A stretch of DNA of 64,000 bases from JAJEAO01 sp963667635 (GTDB lineage Bacteria > Acidobacteriota > Vicinamibacteria > Marinacidobacterales > Marinacidobacteraceae). Under the pieces are notes generated by a model. That model saw nothing but the letters and a program-made list of their open reading frames with translations, did not search any database and had not been told where the DNA came from. Within the stretch, counting starts at the first letter, position 1, and each line of letters opens with the position of its first letter. The stretch covers positions 310,001 through 374,000 of the forward strand of contig OZ246946.1 in NCBI GenBank assembly GCA_965232015.1. Direction: 5' to 3'. Positions 26,093-34,824 of the stretch are shown here, one piece after another. Position numbers and translations under genes: made by a program.

Positions 26093-27635
26093 GTACCGCA
26101 GCGCGACCTGCGCGGTCGCGGCGGAGTCGAGCGCGACGCCCGGTCCGAAGACCCTCGCGGTGTTCCTGTTCGACGACGGGCTCGATCTGGTCGGGAACCC
26201 TCCCGCGTCCCACGCCGGCTTCGTCGCCGACGCCCGACGGGCCTTCGCCAACGAGTCGGTCCGCGCCGCGGTGGCGGCCCCCGCCGGGGAGGAGACGTCG
26301 GCGCGGCTGGCGCTCCACACCGGGTCCGCGAAGGGCTGGCCGCCCGGGGATGCGGTGCGGATCCTCGCCTCCCGCGCCCTGCGGCGCGCCCGGAGCTTCG
26401 GCCTCCGCGAGGTCTGCTTCGCGCTCGCCGGCCCCGATGGCCCCCGGTTCGCCCCGGCGGCCGCCGAGGGCGCAGCGATCGGGAGCTACCGGTTCACCCA
26501 TTACCTGAAGGATCCGGGGAAGCCGCCGCCGGTGGTGCGCATCCTCGTCGGGGAGGACGCTCTCGAGGGCGCGGCGGCGTCGGTGGAGGCGGCCCGTGGC
26601 CTCGCGGTCGAGGTGAACCGCGCCCGGGACCTCATCAACGAGCCCGCCGAAGCGGTCTTTCCGGAGACCCTCGCCGAGGAGGCCCGGCAGATCGCGGCCG
26701 AAACCGGCCTCGGGGTCGAAGTCTGGGACGACGGGCGGCTGCGCTCCGAGGGCTATCCGGGGCTGATCTCGGTGGGACAGGGGAGCCACCGCCCGCCCCG
26801 GATGATCGTCCTCCGCCACCGGCCCGCGGGGCCGCGGGGCGATGGGGCGCACCTCGCGCTGGTGGGGAAGGGGATCACCTTCGATACCGGCGGGATCTCG
26901 TTGAAGCCTCCGAAAGGGATGTGGACCATGAAGGGGGACATGTCCGGGTCGGCGGCGGTGCTTCGGGCGATGTCCGCGGTGGCGCGCGCCGGGCTGCCGG
27001 TGACGGTGACCGGGATCGTGGCGGCGGCCGAGAACTATCCCGGGCGGTCGGCGACCCGCCCGGGCGACATCTTCGTGGCCCGCAACGGGAAGTCGGTCAT
27101 GGTGGACAACACCGACGCGGAGGGGCGGTTGGTGCTGACCGATGCGCTCGCCCGCGCCGGGGAGGAGGGCGCGACCCACATCGTGGACATCGCGACCCTC
27201 ACCGGGGCCTGCGTACGGGCGCTCGGGACCGGCGTCGCGGGGATCATGGGGAACGACCCAGAGCTGATCCGCGATGTCATCGCCGCCGGCGCGGTTCACG
27301 GCGAGGCGCTGTGGGAGCTGCCGCTGGTCGAGGAGTACCGCGAGGAGCTCAAGACCGACTCCGCTGATCTGAAGAACATCGGCGGCATCAACGCCGGGAC
27401 GATCACGGCGGCGCTCTTCCTCGAGGAGTTCGTGCCGGAGGGGACGCGGTGGGCGCATCTCGACATCGCCGGGCCGTTCCTCGTCGAGCGGCCGTGGAAG
27501 TACTACGGGAAGGGCGGGACCGGTTTCGGGACGAGGACGCTCTACCAGACCGCCGCCGACTTCGCCCGGAGCGCCCGGAGCGCCGGACTCCACCAGTTCT
27601 CCCGGTGGGGGGCCGGTACCGAGAGGCCCGCTTAA
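26082..27635 (+). CDS. pepA: Leucyl aminopeptidase (M17) with repeat-derived C-terminus
   Basis: A protein of 517 aa; ATG 26082 overlaps the end of acs and has GGAGTACGGAG upstream. The M17 signature NTDAEGRL (343-350) and the active Lys in GKGITFDTGG (K263) are intact. It removes N-terminal residues from peptides and uses two metal ions. The last 18 residues (SAGLHQFSRWGAGTERPA) are encoded by a copy of the dispersed element, and almost the same tail (SAGLHQFSRWGAGTG) ends the unrelated protein at 30899-31561. The natural C-terminus has thus been overwritten; the catalytic part looks complete. Confidence 0.92.
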   Translation: MTTEYRSATCAVAAESSATPGPKTLAVFLFDDGLDLVGNPPASHAGFVADARRAFANESVRAAVAAPAGEETSARLALHTGSAKGWPPGDAVRILASRALRRARSFGLREVCFALAGPDGPRFAPAAAEGAAIGSYRFTHYLKDPGKPPPVVRILVGEDALEGAAASVEAARGLAVEVNRARDLINEPAEAVFPETLAEEARQIAAETGLGVEVWDDGRLRSEGYPGLISVGQGSHRPPRMIVLRHRPAGPRGDGAHLALVGKGITFDTGGISLKPPKGMWTMKGDMSGSAAVLRAMSAVARAGLPVTVTGIVAAAENYPGRSATRPGDIFVARNGKSVMVDNTDAEGRLVLTDALARAGEEGATHIVDIATLTGACVRALGTGVAGIMGNDPELIRDVIAAGAVHGEALWELPLVEEYREELKTDSADLKNIGGINAGTITAALFLEEFVPEGTRWAHLDIAGPFLVERPWKYYGKGGTGFGTRTLYQTAADFARSARSAGLHQFSRWGAGTERPA

Positions 27636-27650
27636 CCGGCGCCCCGGCAG
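27577..27650 (+). repeat. Composite dispersed element at the pepA end
   Basis: The 45 bp at 27577-27621 recur in inverted orientation at 30904-30948 with one mismatch. The 40 bp at 27611-27650 recur in direct orientation at 30842-30881 with five mismatches. The pepA stop codon lies inside. It marks the left flank of the IS110 region. Confidence 0.92.
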
Positions 27651-27739
27651 TATGGAGCGCCTATAACTTTCACGGGCGCTCGCGAGGGCGCACTCAGCAA
27701 CATGCTGGGCCAATCCGCCGGGAGTACCGATGGAGCGCT

Positions 27740-27900
27740 GCGTTCCCGAGGAACTGACCTCGGAGAACCGAGTCCGGACTTGTGCCCCGACGGATGGCCG
27801 CGATGGAGACGACCTGTGAAGAAACGGCGACTCGATCACCATTATAGGAACGGTCGCACCATCGCGGAGGGCCCGGCTTCGCCACCGAGGGGACTCGGGA
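27740..27900 (+). ncRNA. Candidate IS110 bridge RNA / structured leader
   Basis: The 275 bp between pepA and the transposase hold no gene but several perfect stems. CCGAGG 27746-27751 pairs with CCTCGG 27758-27763, with an alternative CTCGG 27759-27763 and CCGAG 27768-27772. CGCGATGG 27799-27806 pairs with CCATCGCG 27859-27866, and inside it CGACC 27810-27814 pairs with GGTCG 27852-27856 around a 37-nt loop. CCGAG 27885-27889 pairs with CTCGG 27894-27898. IS110-group elements are known to encode a bridge RNA upstream of the transposase, with stem-loops carrying internal loops for target and donor DNA. The match is structural only; guide segments were not assigned. Confidence 0.5.
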
Positions 27901-27910
27901 GGAGCAGGAG

Positions 27911-29473
27911 ATGACGATGATGGGGCCGATGTTTCCGGTCGCGGTCGGCGTGGACTGGGCGCGGGAGACCGTGCAGGTGTGCGTGCGGGAGTTCGCGACG
28001 CGGAAGGAGTGGCAGCGGGAGTTCGCCTGCGTCGGCGAGGGGCTCCACGAGTTGGTGGAGTGGTTGCCGGAGGTGACCGGGCGCGAGCTCTCGGAGATGG
28101 GAGTCGTGATCGAGCGGCCGGAGGGGCTGGTGGTGGAGCATCTGCTGAGCAGCGGGCTGGCGGTGCATCACCTGAAGGCGTCGCAGGCGAAGGCGATGCG
28201 GGCGGTGAGCGACGCGTCGGGCGCGAAGGACGACGAGCGGGACGCGCGGAGTCTGGCGAACGCGCTGGAGATGTCGGTGCGAGTGCTACGGCGAGTGGAG
28301 GCTCCGCCGGAGTCGCTGCTGAAGGTTCGAGCGCTGGACCGGTATCTGACGACGCTGAAGGGAGAGGCGGTGCGGATGGCGCAGACGATCCGGGAGCATC
28401 TGGGGCGGTTCTATCCGGAGCTGCTTCAGGTTCTGGGGAGTCAGCCGGTGAGCGCGGCGTGGTTCCTGGATCTGCTGACGCTGGTGCCGACGCCGGATCG
28501 AGGGGAGAGGGTGCGGGTGAGCACACTGGAGCAGCGGGTCAGGAAGCACCGGCTGAAGCGGTTCGACGGTGCGAAGCTGAAGGCGGCGCTGTCGTTGAAG
28601 CCGGCGCTGGCGTTCGCCGGGACAGTGGCGGCGTCGGCGCTGGTGGTGAAGACGGAGGCGCGTCGGCTCAAGGATCTGCTGCGGCAGAAGGCGGAGTTGA
28701 CGGCGCAGCGGGACGATCTGGTGACGGAGCTGGCGGCGGATGCGGATCGTCGTCGAGCGGAGGCTGGCGAGGCCGCGGAGGCGGAGCCGGGGCTGCTGGA
28801 GGTCGTGAACTCGATGCCGGGTATCGGGCGGGAGGTTTTGGCGACGCTGCTGGCGGAGGGAGGCGAGGTATTCCTGAGAGGTGAGTATCGGAAGCTGCGG
28901 CAGTTGGCGGGAGTTGCGCCGGTGACGCTGAGTTCGGGTCGTACGAAGAGGGTTCGGCAGCGCTGGGCGAGGAACGGGCGGCTTGCGACGGCGGTGTTCC
29001 AGGCGGCGCGGGTGCACGCGCAGCGGGATCCGGGAGGGCGCGCGTATTACCGGAAGCTGATGGAGAGAGGGGACAGGAGAGGGACGGCGGTCCGGAAGGT
29101 CGGGGACCGGATGCTGCGGGTTCTGATGGCGATGGTGCGGGATCGGACGCGGTATGACGGATCCCGATGGGCGCCGGAGGAAGCGGCGGCTGCCGGTCGC
29201 GGAGTTGACGAGGGCGGGCTCCCGGGCGGCCGGGAGGAAGAGGGCTCCCGGGCGGAGGACGAAGGGAGCGGAGCGACCGGAGTCCGGCGCCCGCGCGAGG
29301 TTCGACCGAGGAAGTCGGGCGCGCCACCGGTCGGTCCCGGAAGGGAGTTGGTGATCGCCTCGACTCCGCTGGTGGGCGACGGCGCTGCTCGCTCCACGCC
29401 GATGTCCTCGATCCGCGGGAAGGGTCTTGGGAGCGGGAGCGAACCGAGGTCGCCGGAGCCGAGGTCGTCGTGA
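27911..29473 (+). CDS. IS110-family transposase (DEDD recombinase)
   Basis: A protein of 520 aa, with GGAGG/GGAG before ATG 27911. The N-terminal RuvC-like DEDD site is D15 (VGVDWA), E68 (VIERPEG), D107/D108 and D111 (KDDERDARSLAN). The C-terminal Transposase_20 part has MPGIGREVLATLLAEGG and the catalytic-Ser region VTLSSGRTKR (S341/S342). The usual family length is reached near residue 415 (MVRDRTRYD). The remaining 100 residues are low-complexity, and from about residue 461 are encoded by the first unit of the downstream repeat array, so the tail is probably not functional. Codons end mostly in G, unlike the C-rich neighbours, which suggests transfer. Confidence 0.88.
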   Translation: MTMMGPMFPVAVGVDWARETVQVCVREFATRKEWQREFACVGEGLHELVEWLPEVTGRELSEMGVVIERPEGLVVEHLLSSGLAVHHLKASQAKAMRAVSDASGAKDDERDARSLANALEMSVRVLRRVEAPPESLLKVRALDRYLTTLKGEAVRMAQTIREHLGRFYPELLQVLGSQPVSAAWFLDLLTLVPTPDRGERVRVSTLEQRVRKHRLKRFDGAKLKAALSLKPALAFAGTVAASALVVKTEARRLKDLLRQKAELTAQRDDLVTELAADADRRRAEAGEAAEAEPGLLEVVNSMPGIGREVLATLLAEGGEVFLRGEYRKLRQLAGVAPVTLSSGRTKRVRQRWARNGRLATAVFQAARVHAQRDPGGRAYYRKLMERGDRRGTAVRKVGDRMLRVLMAMVRDRTRYDGSRWAPEEAAAAGRGVDEGGLPGGREEEGSRAEDEGSGATGVRRPREVRPRKSGAPPVGPGRELVIASTPLVGDGAARSTPMSSIRGKGLGSGSEPRSPEPRSS

Positions 29474-30697
29474 GGATCATGGGCGTCGGTCTCGGCGCGG
29501 AGTCGAGTGCGGACCAGAGGACGGCGAGGGCGGGAGAGGAGTCCGCGCGAGGTTCGACCGAGGAAGTCGGGCGCGCCACCGGTCGGCCCCGGGAGGGAGT
29601 TCGTGATCGCCTCGACTCCGCTGGTGGGCGACGGCGCTCCTCGCTCCACGCCGATGTCCTCGATCCGCGGGAACGGTCTTGGGAGCGGGAGCGAACCGAG
29701 GTCGCCGGAGCCGAGGTCGTCGTGAGGATCATGGGCGTCGGTCTCGGCGCGGAGTCGAGTGCGGACCAGAGGACGGCGAGTGCGGGAGAGGAGTCGGGAT
29801 CCCACGTCCATTTCCCTGGGCGACCCGCCCCGCTCACCCGTTCCGGGGGGGCGGGGCGCTCAGGGAACACCTTTGTCCTCGCCGAGGGGTCGAGGCAGGA
29901 GGCGCCGGAGACACGGCCGGACCCCGGTGTCCTCTCGGAACGCGGTCCTGGTATCGCCTCACGGGACGACGGCGAGGCCGGTGCGTGGTGGGGCGAGGCG
30001 CGGGCGGAGGACAGAGGGAGCGGAGCGACCGGAGTCCAGAGCCCGCGCCTCGCTCCAGAGAAGAGGACAGGTTCACCGGCGATCGGATCCACGAAGAAGA
30101 TGGCGTCCGAGGGGAGAGCGCTTCCGGCGCCCACGCGAGGTTCGACCGAGGAAGTCGGGCGCGCCACCGGTCGGTCCCGGGAGGGAGTTGGTGATCGCCT
30201 CGACTCCACTTGTGGGCGACGGCGCTGCTCGCTCCACGCCGATGTCCTCGATCGGCGGGAACGGTCGCCGGAGCGGGTGCGAACCGTGATCGCCGGAGCC
30301 GAGGTCGTCGTGAGGATCATGGAGGCCGGTCTCGGCGCGGAGTCGAGTGTGGGAGAGGAGTCGGGATCCCACGTCCATTTCCCTGGGCGACCCGCCCCGC
30401 TCACCCGTTCCGGGGGGGCGGGGCGCTCAGGGAACACCTTTGTCCTCGCCGTGGGGTGGAGGCAGGAGGCGCCGGAGACACGGCCGGGCCCCGGTCTCCT
30501 CTCTGAACGCGGTCCTGGTATCGCCTCACGGGACGACGGCGAGGCCGGTGCGTGGTGGGGCGAGGCGCGGGCGGAGGACAGAGGAAGCGGAGCGACCGGA
30601 GTCCAGAGCCCGCACCTCGCTCCAGAGAAGAGGACAGGTTCACCGGCGATCGGATCCACGAAGAAGATGGCGCCCGAGGGGAGAGCGCTTCCGGCGC
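29291..30697 (+). repeat. Five-block repeat array A1-A2-B1-A3-B2
   Basis: A1 29291-29542 and A2 29543-29794 are 252 bp each, about six mismatches apart. B1 29795-30130 and B2 30362-30697 are 336 bp each, about eight mismatches apart. A3 30131-30361 is 231 bp, with a 21-bp deletion relative to A. B-A-B repeats at 567 bp. All unit lengths and the deletion are multiples of three. A1 overlaps the transposase 3' end. I found no convincing gene in the 1425 bp from 29474 to 30898; long open frames exist in several phases on both strands because of composition. Confidence 0.93.
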
Positions 30698-30773
30698 GCG
30701 CTCGCCCCGGTTCGACGATGACCTCACCGGCCCGGCAGAACCGCCATCACGGCACTTGCGGACTGGTGAAGAG

Positions 30774-30948
30774 TCCGGACTCCAGTCCGGCACCGAGAGA
30801 CGCATCTGACCGGTGCCGGCTTGTCGGAGCGCCGGACTCCAGTCCGGCACCGAGAGGCCCGTCTAACCGGCGCGCCGGCAGCCTCAAGTGAGCCTTGTTC
30901 ATCCGGTGCCGGCCCCCCACCGGGAGAACTGGTGGAGTCCGGCGCTCC
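30774..30948. repeat. Dispersed hairpin cluster on right flank of IS110 region
   Basis: Hairpin cores lie at 30775-30790 and 30831-30848. They are followed by the 40-bp block 30842-30881 shared with 27611-27650 and by the inverted 45-bp block 30904-30948. The 3' end of the metalloprotease-like gene lies inside the last block. Confidence 0.9.
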
Positions 30949-31561
30949 ACAGGGCCTCGCGGAGGTAGCGGGTCGCGAGGTCGTCGAAGCCGAACTCGGG
31001 AGCAGTGAGGTCGCGCCGCGACAGCCGCGGCGCCATCAATCCGGTCGTCGTGTGCGGGCACTCCGGGGCGATCACGTGGGTCAGCTCATGCGCGAGAACC
31101 CGCCCCAGCGCCACGCCGAGTCGGCGCCCCCCGACCGCCGTGGAGGAGCCCCGGAAGCCGGGTCCGCGCCGCGGCGTCGGGATGCCCAGCGCGCGCTCGG
31201 CGGCTCCGACCGACAGAAACACCGAGCGCGGCCCTCCCGGCGTCCCGATGGCCACCCCGATCGCCTGCGGGGCCCGGGTCCAGTACTCGGGGATCTCCGG
31301 ATACACGGTGGCCGGGATGACACGGCCACCCGCCTGGCGCACGAACCGCACCGGCACGCCGGTTTCGGTGAAGGCCCATCCGGCCTCCTCCCGGATCACC
31401 GCCTCGACCTCGTCCGCAAGGAGCCGGTAGGGATCGAACAGCCGGACCTCGATCACCGCCGGCGGCAGATTCCTGCCGGCGTCGGCTCGGGGCGGGCCGG
31501 GCGAGGCCGGGGAGGAGACAGCCGCAAGGGCGGCGGCGAAGACCACGATCAACGTGCGCAT
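30899..31561 (-). CDS. Secreted putative zinc protease with repeat-derived C-terminus
   Basis: A protein of 220 aa with a signal peptide (MRTLIVVFAAALAAVSS). HELTH (H158, E159, H162) followed by H170 and GLM resembles a metzincin-like HExxH...H...Met-turn layout, though the spacing between the second and third His is seven residues, not five. The last 15 residues (SAGLHQFSRWGAGTG) come from the dispersed element, as in PepA. The substrate is unknown. The core up to RYLREALW looks complete, so the protein may still work. Confidence 0.7.
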   Translation of the reverse strand: MRTLIVVFAAALAAVSSPASPGPPRADAGRNLPPAVIEVRLFDPYRLLADEVEAVIREEAGWAFTETGVPVRFVRQAGGRVIPATVYPEIPEYWTRAPQAIGVAIGTPGGPRSVFLSVGAAERALGIPTPRRGPGFRGSSTAVGGRRLGVALGRVLAHELTHVIAPECPHTTTGLMAPRLSRRDLTAPEFGFDDLATRYLREALWSAGLHQFSRWGAGTG

Positions 31562-31693
31562 GTCCGGGCCTACGCCGGGGCGCTCCCGCGGTTCGGATCC
31601 GCGCCGAATTCCGGGTTCTGTTCGGATCCGTTGGATTCGGGTCCAACCGACTGATCCGGCGGCGGCCGTTACGCTCGCCCCGACGCCCCGCCC

Positions 31694-32905
31694 GTGACCC
31701 CCGATCCCGTGACCCGCGCCGACTGCGTCGTGATCGGGGGAGGGATCGTGGGGCTCGCTTCAGCGCGGGCCATCGCCGCCGGACCGGGCCGGCCCTCGGT
31801 CGTCGTTCTCGAGAAGGAACCGGGCGTCGCCCGGCATCAATCGGGGCGGAACAGCGGCGTGATCCACTCCGGCATCTACTACCGGGAGGGATCCCTTCGG
31901 GCCCGGAACTGCCGCCGCGGCGTGGGGCTGCTCCTCGATTTCTGCCGGCGCAACGGTGTGGATTTCTCGTTGTGCGGCAAGTTGGTCGTCGCGACGAACG
32001 AGGCCGAGCGCCCCCGGCTGGAGGCGCTGTTGCGGCGGGGTCGCGCGAACGGCGCGCCCGACCTGACGCTGCTCGACCGGACGGCGCTGCGCGAGATCGA
32101 GCCGCACGCCGAAGGGGTGGTGGCGATCCACTCGCCGACGACCGGGCTGGTCCGCTACCGGGATGTCGCCGAGGCGCTCGCACGGCGGCTCGAGGCCCGG
32201 GGGGGACGCCTCGTCGCCGGAGCCCGGGTCGTGGGGATCGCGGAGGACGGCGGGGCAACCCGGGTCGAGACGACGGCGGGCGAGTTCGGGTGCCGCACCC
32301 TGGTGAGTTGCGCCGGGCTCCATGCCGACCGCGTGGCGCGGCTGGCCGGAGACGATCCGGGACTCGTCATCGCGCCGTTTCGGGGGGAGTTCTTCCGGGT
32401 GCGCCCGGAACGGTCCGACCTGGTGCGCGGGATGATCTACCCGACGCCCGATCCGCGCTTCCCGTTTCTCGGGGTCCACATCCATCGGACCATGGACGGC
32501 GGAGTGAACGCCGGACCGAATGCGGTGCTCGCGGGCTCGCGCGAGGGTTATCGCTGGCGGGACGCCCGCCTTCGGGATCTCTCCGAACTGGTCCGGGATC
32601 GGGGGCTCCGGCGGCTGGTGGCGCGGGAGTGGCGAACCGCGGCGATGGAGGTCCGGCGGTCGCTGTGGAAGCCGGCGTTCGTCCGGAGTCTGCGGCGGCT
32701 GGTGCCGGAGCTCGAAGGGCGTGACCTGGAGCCGGCTCCAGCCGGGGTCCGCGCCATCGCGGTCACCCCCGACGGGAAGATCGTGGACGACTTCCGGATC
32801 CTGCGCCGGGGCCGCCGGATCCACGTCCTGAACGCTCCGTCGCCGGCCGCGACCGCGTCGCTCGCGATCGGAGAGCAGGTCGCGGCGCTGGCCGCGGAAG
32901 CCTGA
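31694..32905 (+). CDS. lhgO: L-2-hydroxyglutarate oxidase / FAD-dependent oxidoreductase
   Basis: A protein of 403 aa from GTG 31694. The FAD-binding motif is VIGGGIVGLASA (13-24). HQSGRNSGVIHSGIYYREGSLRARNCRRG is diagnostic of LhgO, and PFRGEFFRVRPE and FPFLGVHIHRTMDGGVNAGPNAVL follow. It oxidises L-2-hydroxyglutarate to 2-oxoglutarate, a metabolite-repair step, and passes electrons to the membrane quinone pool. The length matches the family (about 400). TACGCT at 31670-31675 is a possible -10 box. It is convergent with the DUF3810 gene, six bases away. Confidence 0.9.
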   Translation: MTPDPVTRADCVVIGGGIVGLASARAIAAGPGRPSVVVLEKEPGVARHQSGRNSGVIHSGIYYREGSLRARNCRRGVGLLLDFCRRNGVDFSLCGKLVVATNEAERPRLEALLRRGRANGAPDLTLLDRTALREIEPHAEGVVAIHSPTTGLVRYRDVAEALARRLEARGGRLVAGARVVGIAEDGGATRVETTAGEFGCRTLVSCAGLHADRVARLAGDDPGLVIAPFRGEFFRVRPERSDLVRGMIYPTPDPRFPFLGVHIHRTMDGGVNAGPNAVLAGSREGYRWRDARLRDLSELVRDRGLRRLVAREWRTAAMEVRRSLWKPAFVRSLRRLVPELEGRDLEPAPAGVRAIAVTPDGKIVDDFRILRRGRRIHVLNAPSPAATASLAIGEQVAALAAEA

Positions 32906-32911
32906 CGCCGC

Positions 32912-34099
32912 TCAGTCTTCCGTCGTCTCGAGCCCGGACCGACCGCCGGCGGGGGGTCGCCGCCGCAGGTCCGCGATGAGCAGGCGGACCACGGTGCCGT
33001 AGCTGCGGGCCCCGTCGGGGATCCGCATGGTGCGCAGGTAGGAGTCGTTCACCCGGCGCGCCGCCCCCCGGACCATGCCCCGGTGCTGCGCCCAGAAGGC
33101 GTTCAGCTCGTCGAGATCCTTCCGCGGTCCGGGCCCGAGCGCCGCCCACGCCCGCTCCCGGTCGTCGGAGGAGGCGTGACGCACCGCCGCGAGGAGGTGG
33201 CGGGAGGCGAAGAACGAAGCGGCGTAGTTGAGGTAGGGCTCGCGCCGGTAACGGGACAGCGCCAGCCACGCGGCGAAGCTGGCCTCGCCCTCGTGCGTGA
33301 TCGCGCGCTGGTGGGCCTTTTCGTGCGCCGCTGTGAACGCGATCGCCACATCCGGGGGGCCGGTGTTCAGGGTGGGCTCCCCGGTGAACGGCACGAAGAT
33401 GCCGCTGATCCCCATCCGGGACATGAGCGCCGAGAACGCCGCCGGCTTGACCGGCGCCGCTCGCTCGGGCCCCGGATCCCCCGGCAGGTCGAGGGCCCCG
33501 AAGGCCTCGTCGATGGCGGCGCTCATTTCGGCGAAGTCGAGCGGGTTCTCGGAGACGGCGTCGGTGGGGAGTCCGGCCAGCCGGTGGTAGCGGGTCGTCT
33601 CCGCGGCGACCCGGGTCGCGAGCTGCACCAGCTCCGCTTCGCGGATCTCGCGGTCGGACAGGCCGAGTCGGCCCTCCAGCCGGGGACGGGCGTAGTTCAG
33701 GCCCCAGACCACCACGAAGGCGGCGTAGAGCATCCCGGCTCCGGCCGCGGTGAGGAGCACGAGCTCCGCGACTCGGCGCGCGCCCGCCAGCCGGGGCGGG
33801 TGCGAGGGCGCCGTCCCCGGGTTCCGTCCCCCGCGGACGAGCCGGACGAGGCGCAGGACGAGCCGTCCGAGAACGAACAGCGCGGCTGCGCCGGTGAGCA
33901 GCTCCGCCACCGAGAACGGAGCCGGACCGCTGATTCGTGCGAACGCTCCGACCACGATCGGATAGATCGCGGCGGTGTAGATCGCCTCGACCCACTCCGG
34001 ATTCCCGCGCGACCACCAGAACAGCAGGAGCGCGAAGACGCCGGCTCCGATCCCGAAGACGACGAAACCCCACCGCGTCCCGCGGCCCCGCCCGACCAT
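32912..34099 (-). CDS. DUF3810 membrane protein with zinc-peptidase motif
   Basis: A protein of 395 aa. Three N-terminal membrane helices (GFVVFGIGAGVFALLLFWW, a second around residues 60-85, a third around 110-130) are followed by a soluble domain with HEKAH (H259-H263), the conserved metal-binding motif of DUF3810 proteins, and FFASRHLL. These are predicted membrane-bound zinc peptidases of unknown substrate. The gene stands alone; its 5' end is 40 bp from the divergent toxin-antitoxin operon. Confidence 0.82.
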   Translation of the reverse strand: MVGRGRGTRWGFVVFGIGAGVFALLLFWWSRGNPEWVEAIYTAAIYPIVVGAFARISGPAPFSVAELLTGAAALFVLGRLVLRLVRLVRGGRNPGTAPSHPPRLAGARRVAELVLLTAAGAGMLYAAFVVVWGLNYARPRLEGRLGLSDREIREAELVQLATRVAAETTRYHRLAGLPTDAVSENPLDFAEMSAAIDEAFGALDLPGDPGPERAAPVKPAAFSALMSRMGISGIFVPFTGEPTLNTGPPDVAIAFTAAHEKAHQRAITHEGEASFAAWLALSRYRREPYLNYAASFFASRHLLAAVRHASSDDRERAWAALGPGPRKDLDELNAFWAQHRGMVRGAARRVNDSYLRTMRIPDGARSYGTVVRLLIADLRRRPPAGGRSGLETTED

Positions 34100-34139
34100 G
34101 AACTAACTCTACCCGCCCCGAGAAGCACACGGGGACCAT

Positions 34140-34153
34140 TATGATACCAGTAT
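34140..34153 (+). promoter_or_regulatory. -10 box and possible operator of FitAB-type operon
   Basis: TATGAT (34140-34145) ends 6 nt before the ATG at 34152, a leaderless arrangement. It is overlapped by the short palindrome ATAC-CA-GTAT (34144-34153), a plausible binding site for the operon's own ribbon-helix-helix antitoxin. That is inference from the known autoregulation of such operons. Confidence 0.4.
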
Positions 34154-34382
34154 GAGTTCGATACACATCCGCGATGTGCCACCGCAGACTCTCACCTCCC
34201 TCAAGCGCCTGGCGAGCAGCCACCACCGCTCCCTTCAGGGTGAGCTGCGGGCTATTCTCGAGCGGGCAGCGAAGATGGCCCCGCCGGCGCCGGATGCCGA
34301 CTCCCTCGAGCTTGTGACCGTCCGGGTGGGTGGTTCTTCGTCATGGCGGAGGGAGGAGATCTATGCCCCCGACCGTGGGTGA
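34152..34382 (+). CDS. FitA-like ribbon-helix-helix antitoxin
   Basis: A protein of 76 aa. IHIRDVPPQTLTSLKRLASSHHRSLQGELRAILERAA is a typical Arc/FitA-type RHH DNA-binding domain; the C-terminal part would wrap the toxin. Its end overlaps the PIN toxin start by 20 bp. It should dimerise, bind the promoter and neutralise the toxin. Confidence 0.85.
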   Translation: MSSIHIRDVPPQTLTSLKRLASSHHRSLQGELRAILERAAKMAPPAPDADSLELVTVRVGGSSSWRREEIYAPDRG

Positions 34383-34824
34383 CGTGCTGTTCGTGGATAC
34401 GAACGTGTTGCTGACCGCGACCGATGAGCGTCGGTCCCAACACCGCGAGGCTCGCCGGCTGTTCACGAGGGCCGTGGCGCGAGGCTGGCACCTCGCCTCT
34501 ACTGGACAGATTCTCCGCGAGTACCTGGTCGTGGCAACGCGTCCCGCGGAGGTCAACGGTCTGGGGTTGGGGGTCTCGCAGGCAATCCGTAACGTGAACT
34601 CCTTCCTGCGCCATCTCCATCTCTACGCCGAGAACGAGGCGGTGGCCGCGCGTCTCCGGCGATTGACAGTCCTGCACGGCGTACGCGGTGCGAGGCTCCA
34701 TGATGCGAACATCGCCGCCACCATGCTCGTGCACGGTGTCAACTTCCTGGTCACGCAAAACGAGTCCGATTTCGCTCCTTTCGAAGGGATCGAGACGCTC
34801 CCGGTGTCCGTGAATCGGGAGTAG
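34363..34824 (+). CDS. VapC/FitB-type PIN toxin
   Basis: A protein of 153 aa. ATG 34363 is chosen because GGAGGGAGGAG precedes it at the proper distance. PIN acidic residues are D12 (VDTNV), E53 (ILREYL), D in GARLHDANIAAT and D in TQNESDF. It is a probable Mg-dependent tRNA/rRNA-cleaving ribonuclease held by the upstream antitoxin. Confidence 0.87.
   Translation: MPPTVGDVLFVDTNVLLTATDERRSQHREARRLFTRAVARGWHLASTGQILREYLVVATRPAEVNGLGLGVSQAIRNVNSFLRHLHLYAENEAVAARLRRLTVLHGVRGARLHDANIAATMLVHGVNFLVTQNESDFAPFEGIETLPVSVNRE

Larger units (their letters stand above)
27651..30770 (+). mobile_element. IS110-type element with 3' repeat array (ends approximate)
   Basis: It contains the structured leader, the transposase and the repeat array. 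Both sides are bounded by copies of the same dispersed element (27577-27650 and 30774-30948). IS110 elements lack terminal inverted repeats, so exact ends cannot be read off. The array makes it about twice the normal IS110 length. Confidence 0.6.

Noticed and set aside
28668..30659. Minus-strand frame of over 600 codons across the transposase end and array
   Set aside because: Ser/Pro/Arg-rich, made of repeated units in antisense, no start context.
29470..30891. 473-codon frame through the repeat array, overlapping the transposase stop
   Set aside because: Not called as a gene because other phases and the opposite strand are equally open; kept only as part of the array finding.
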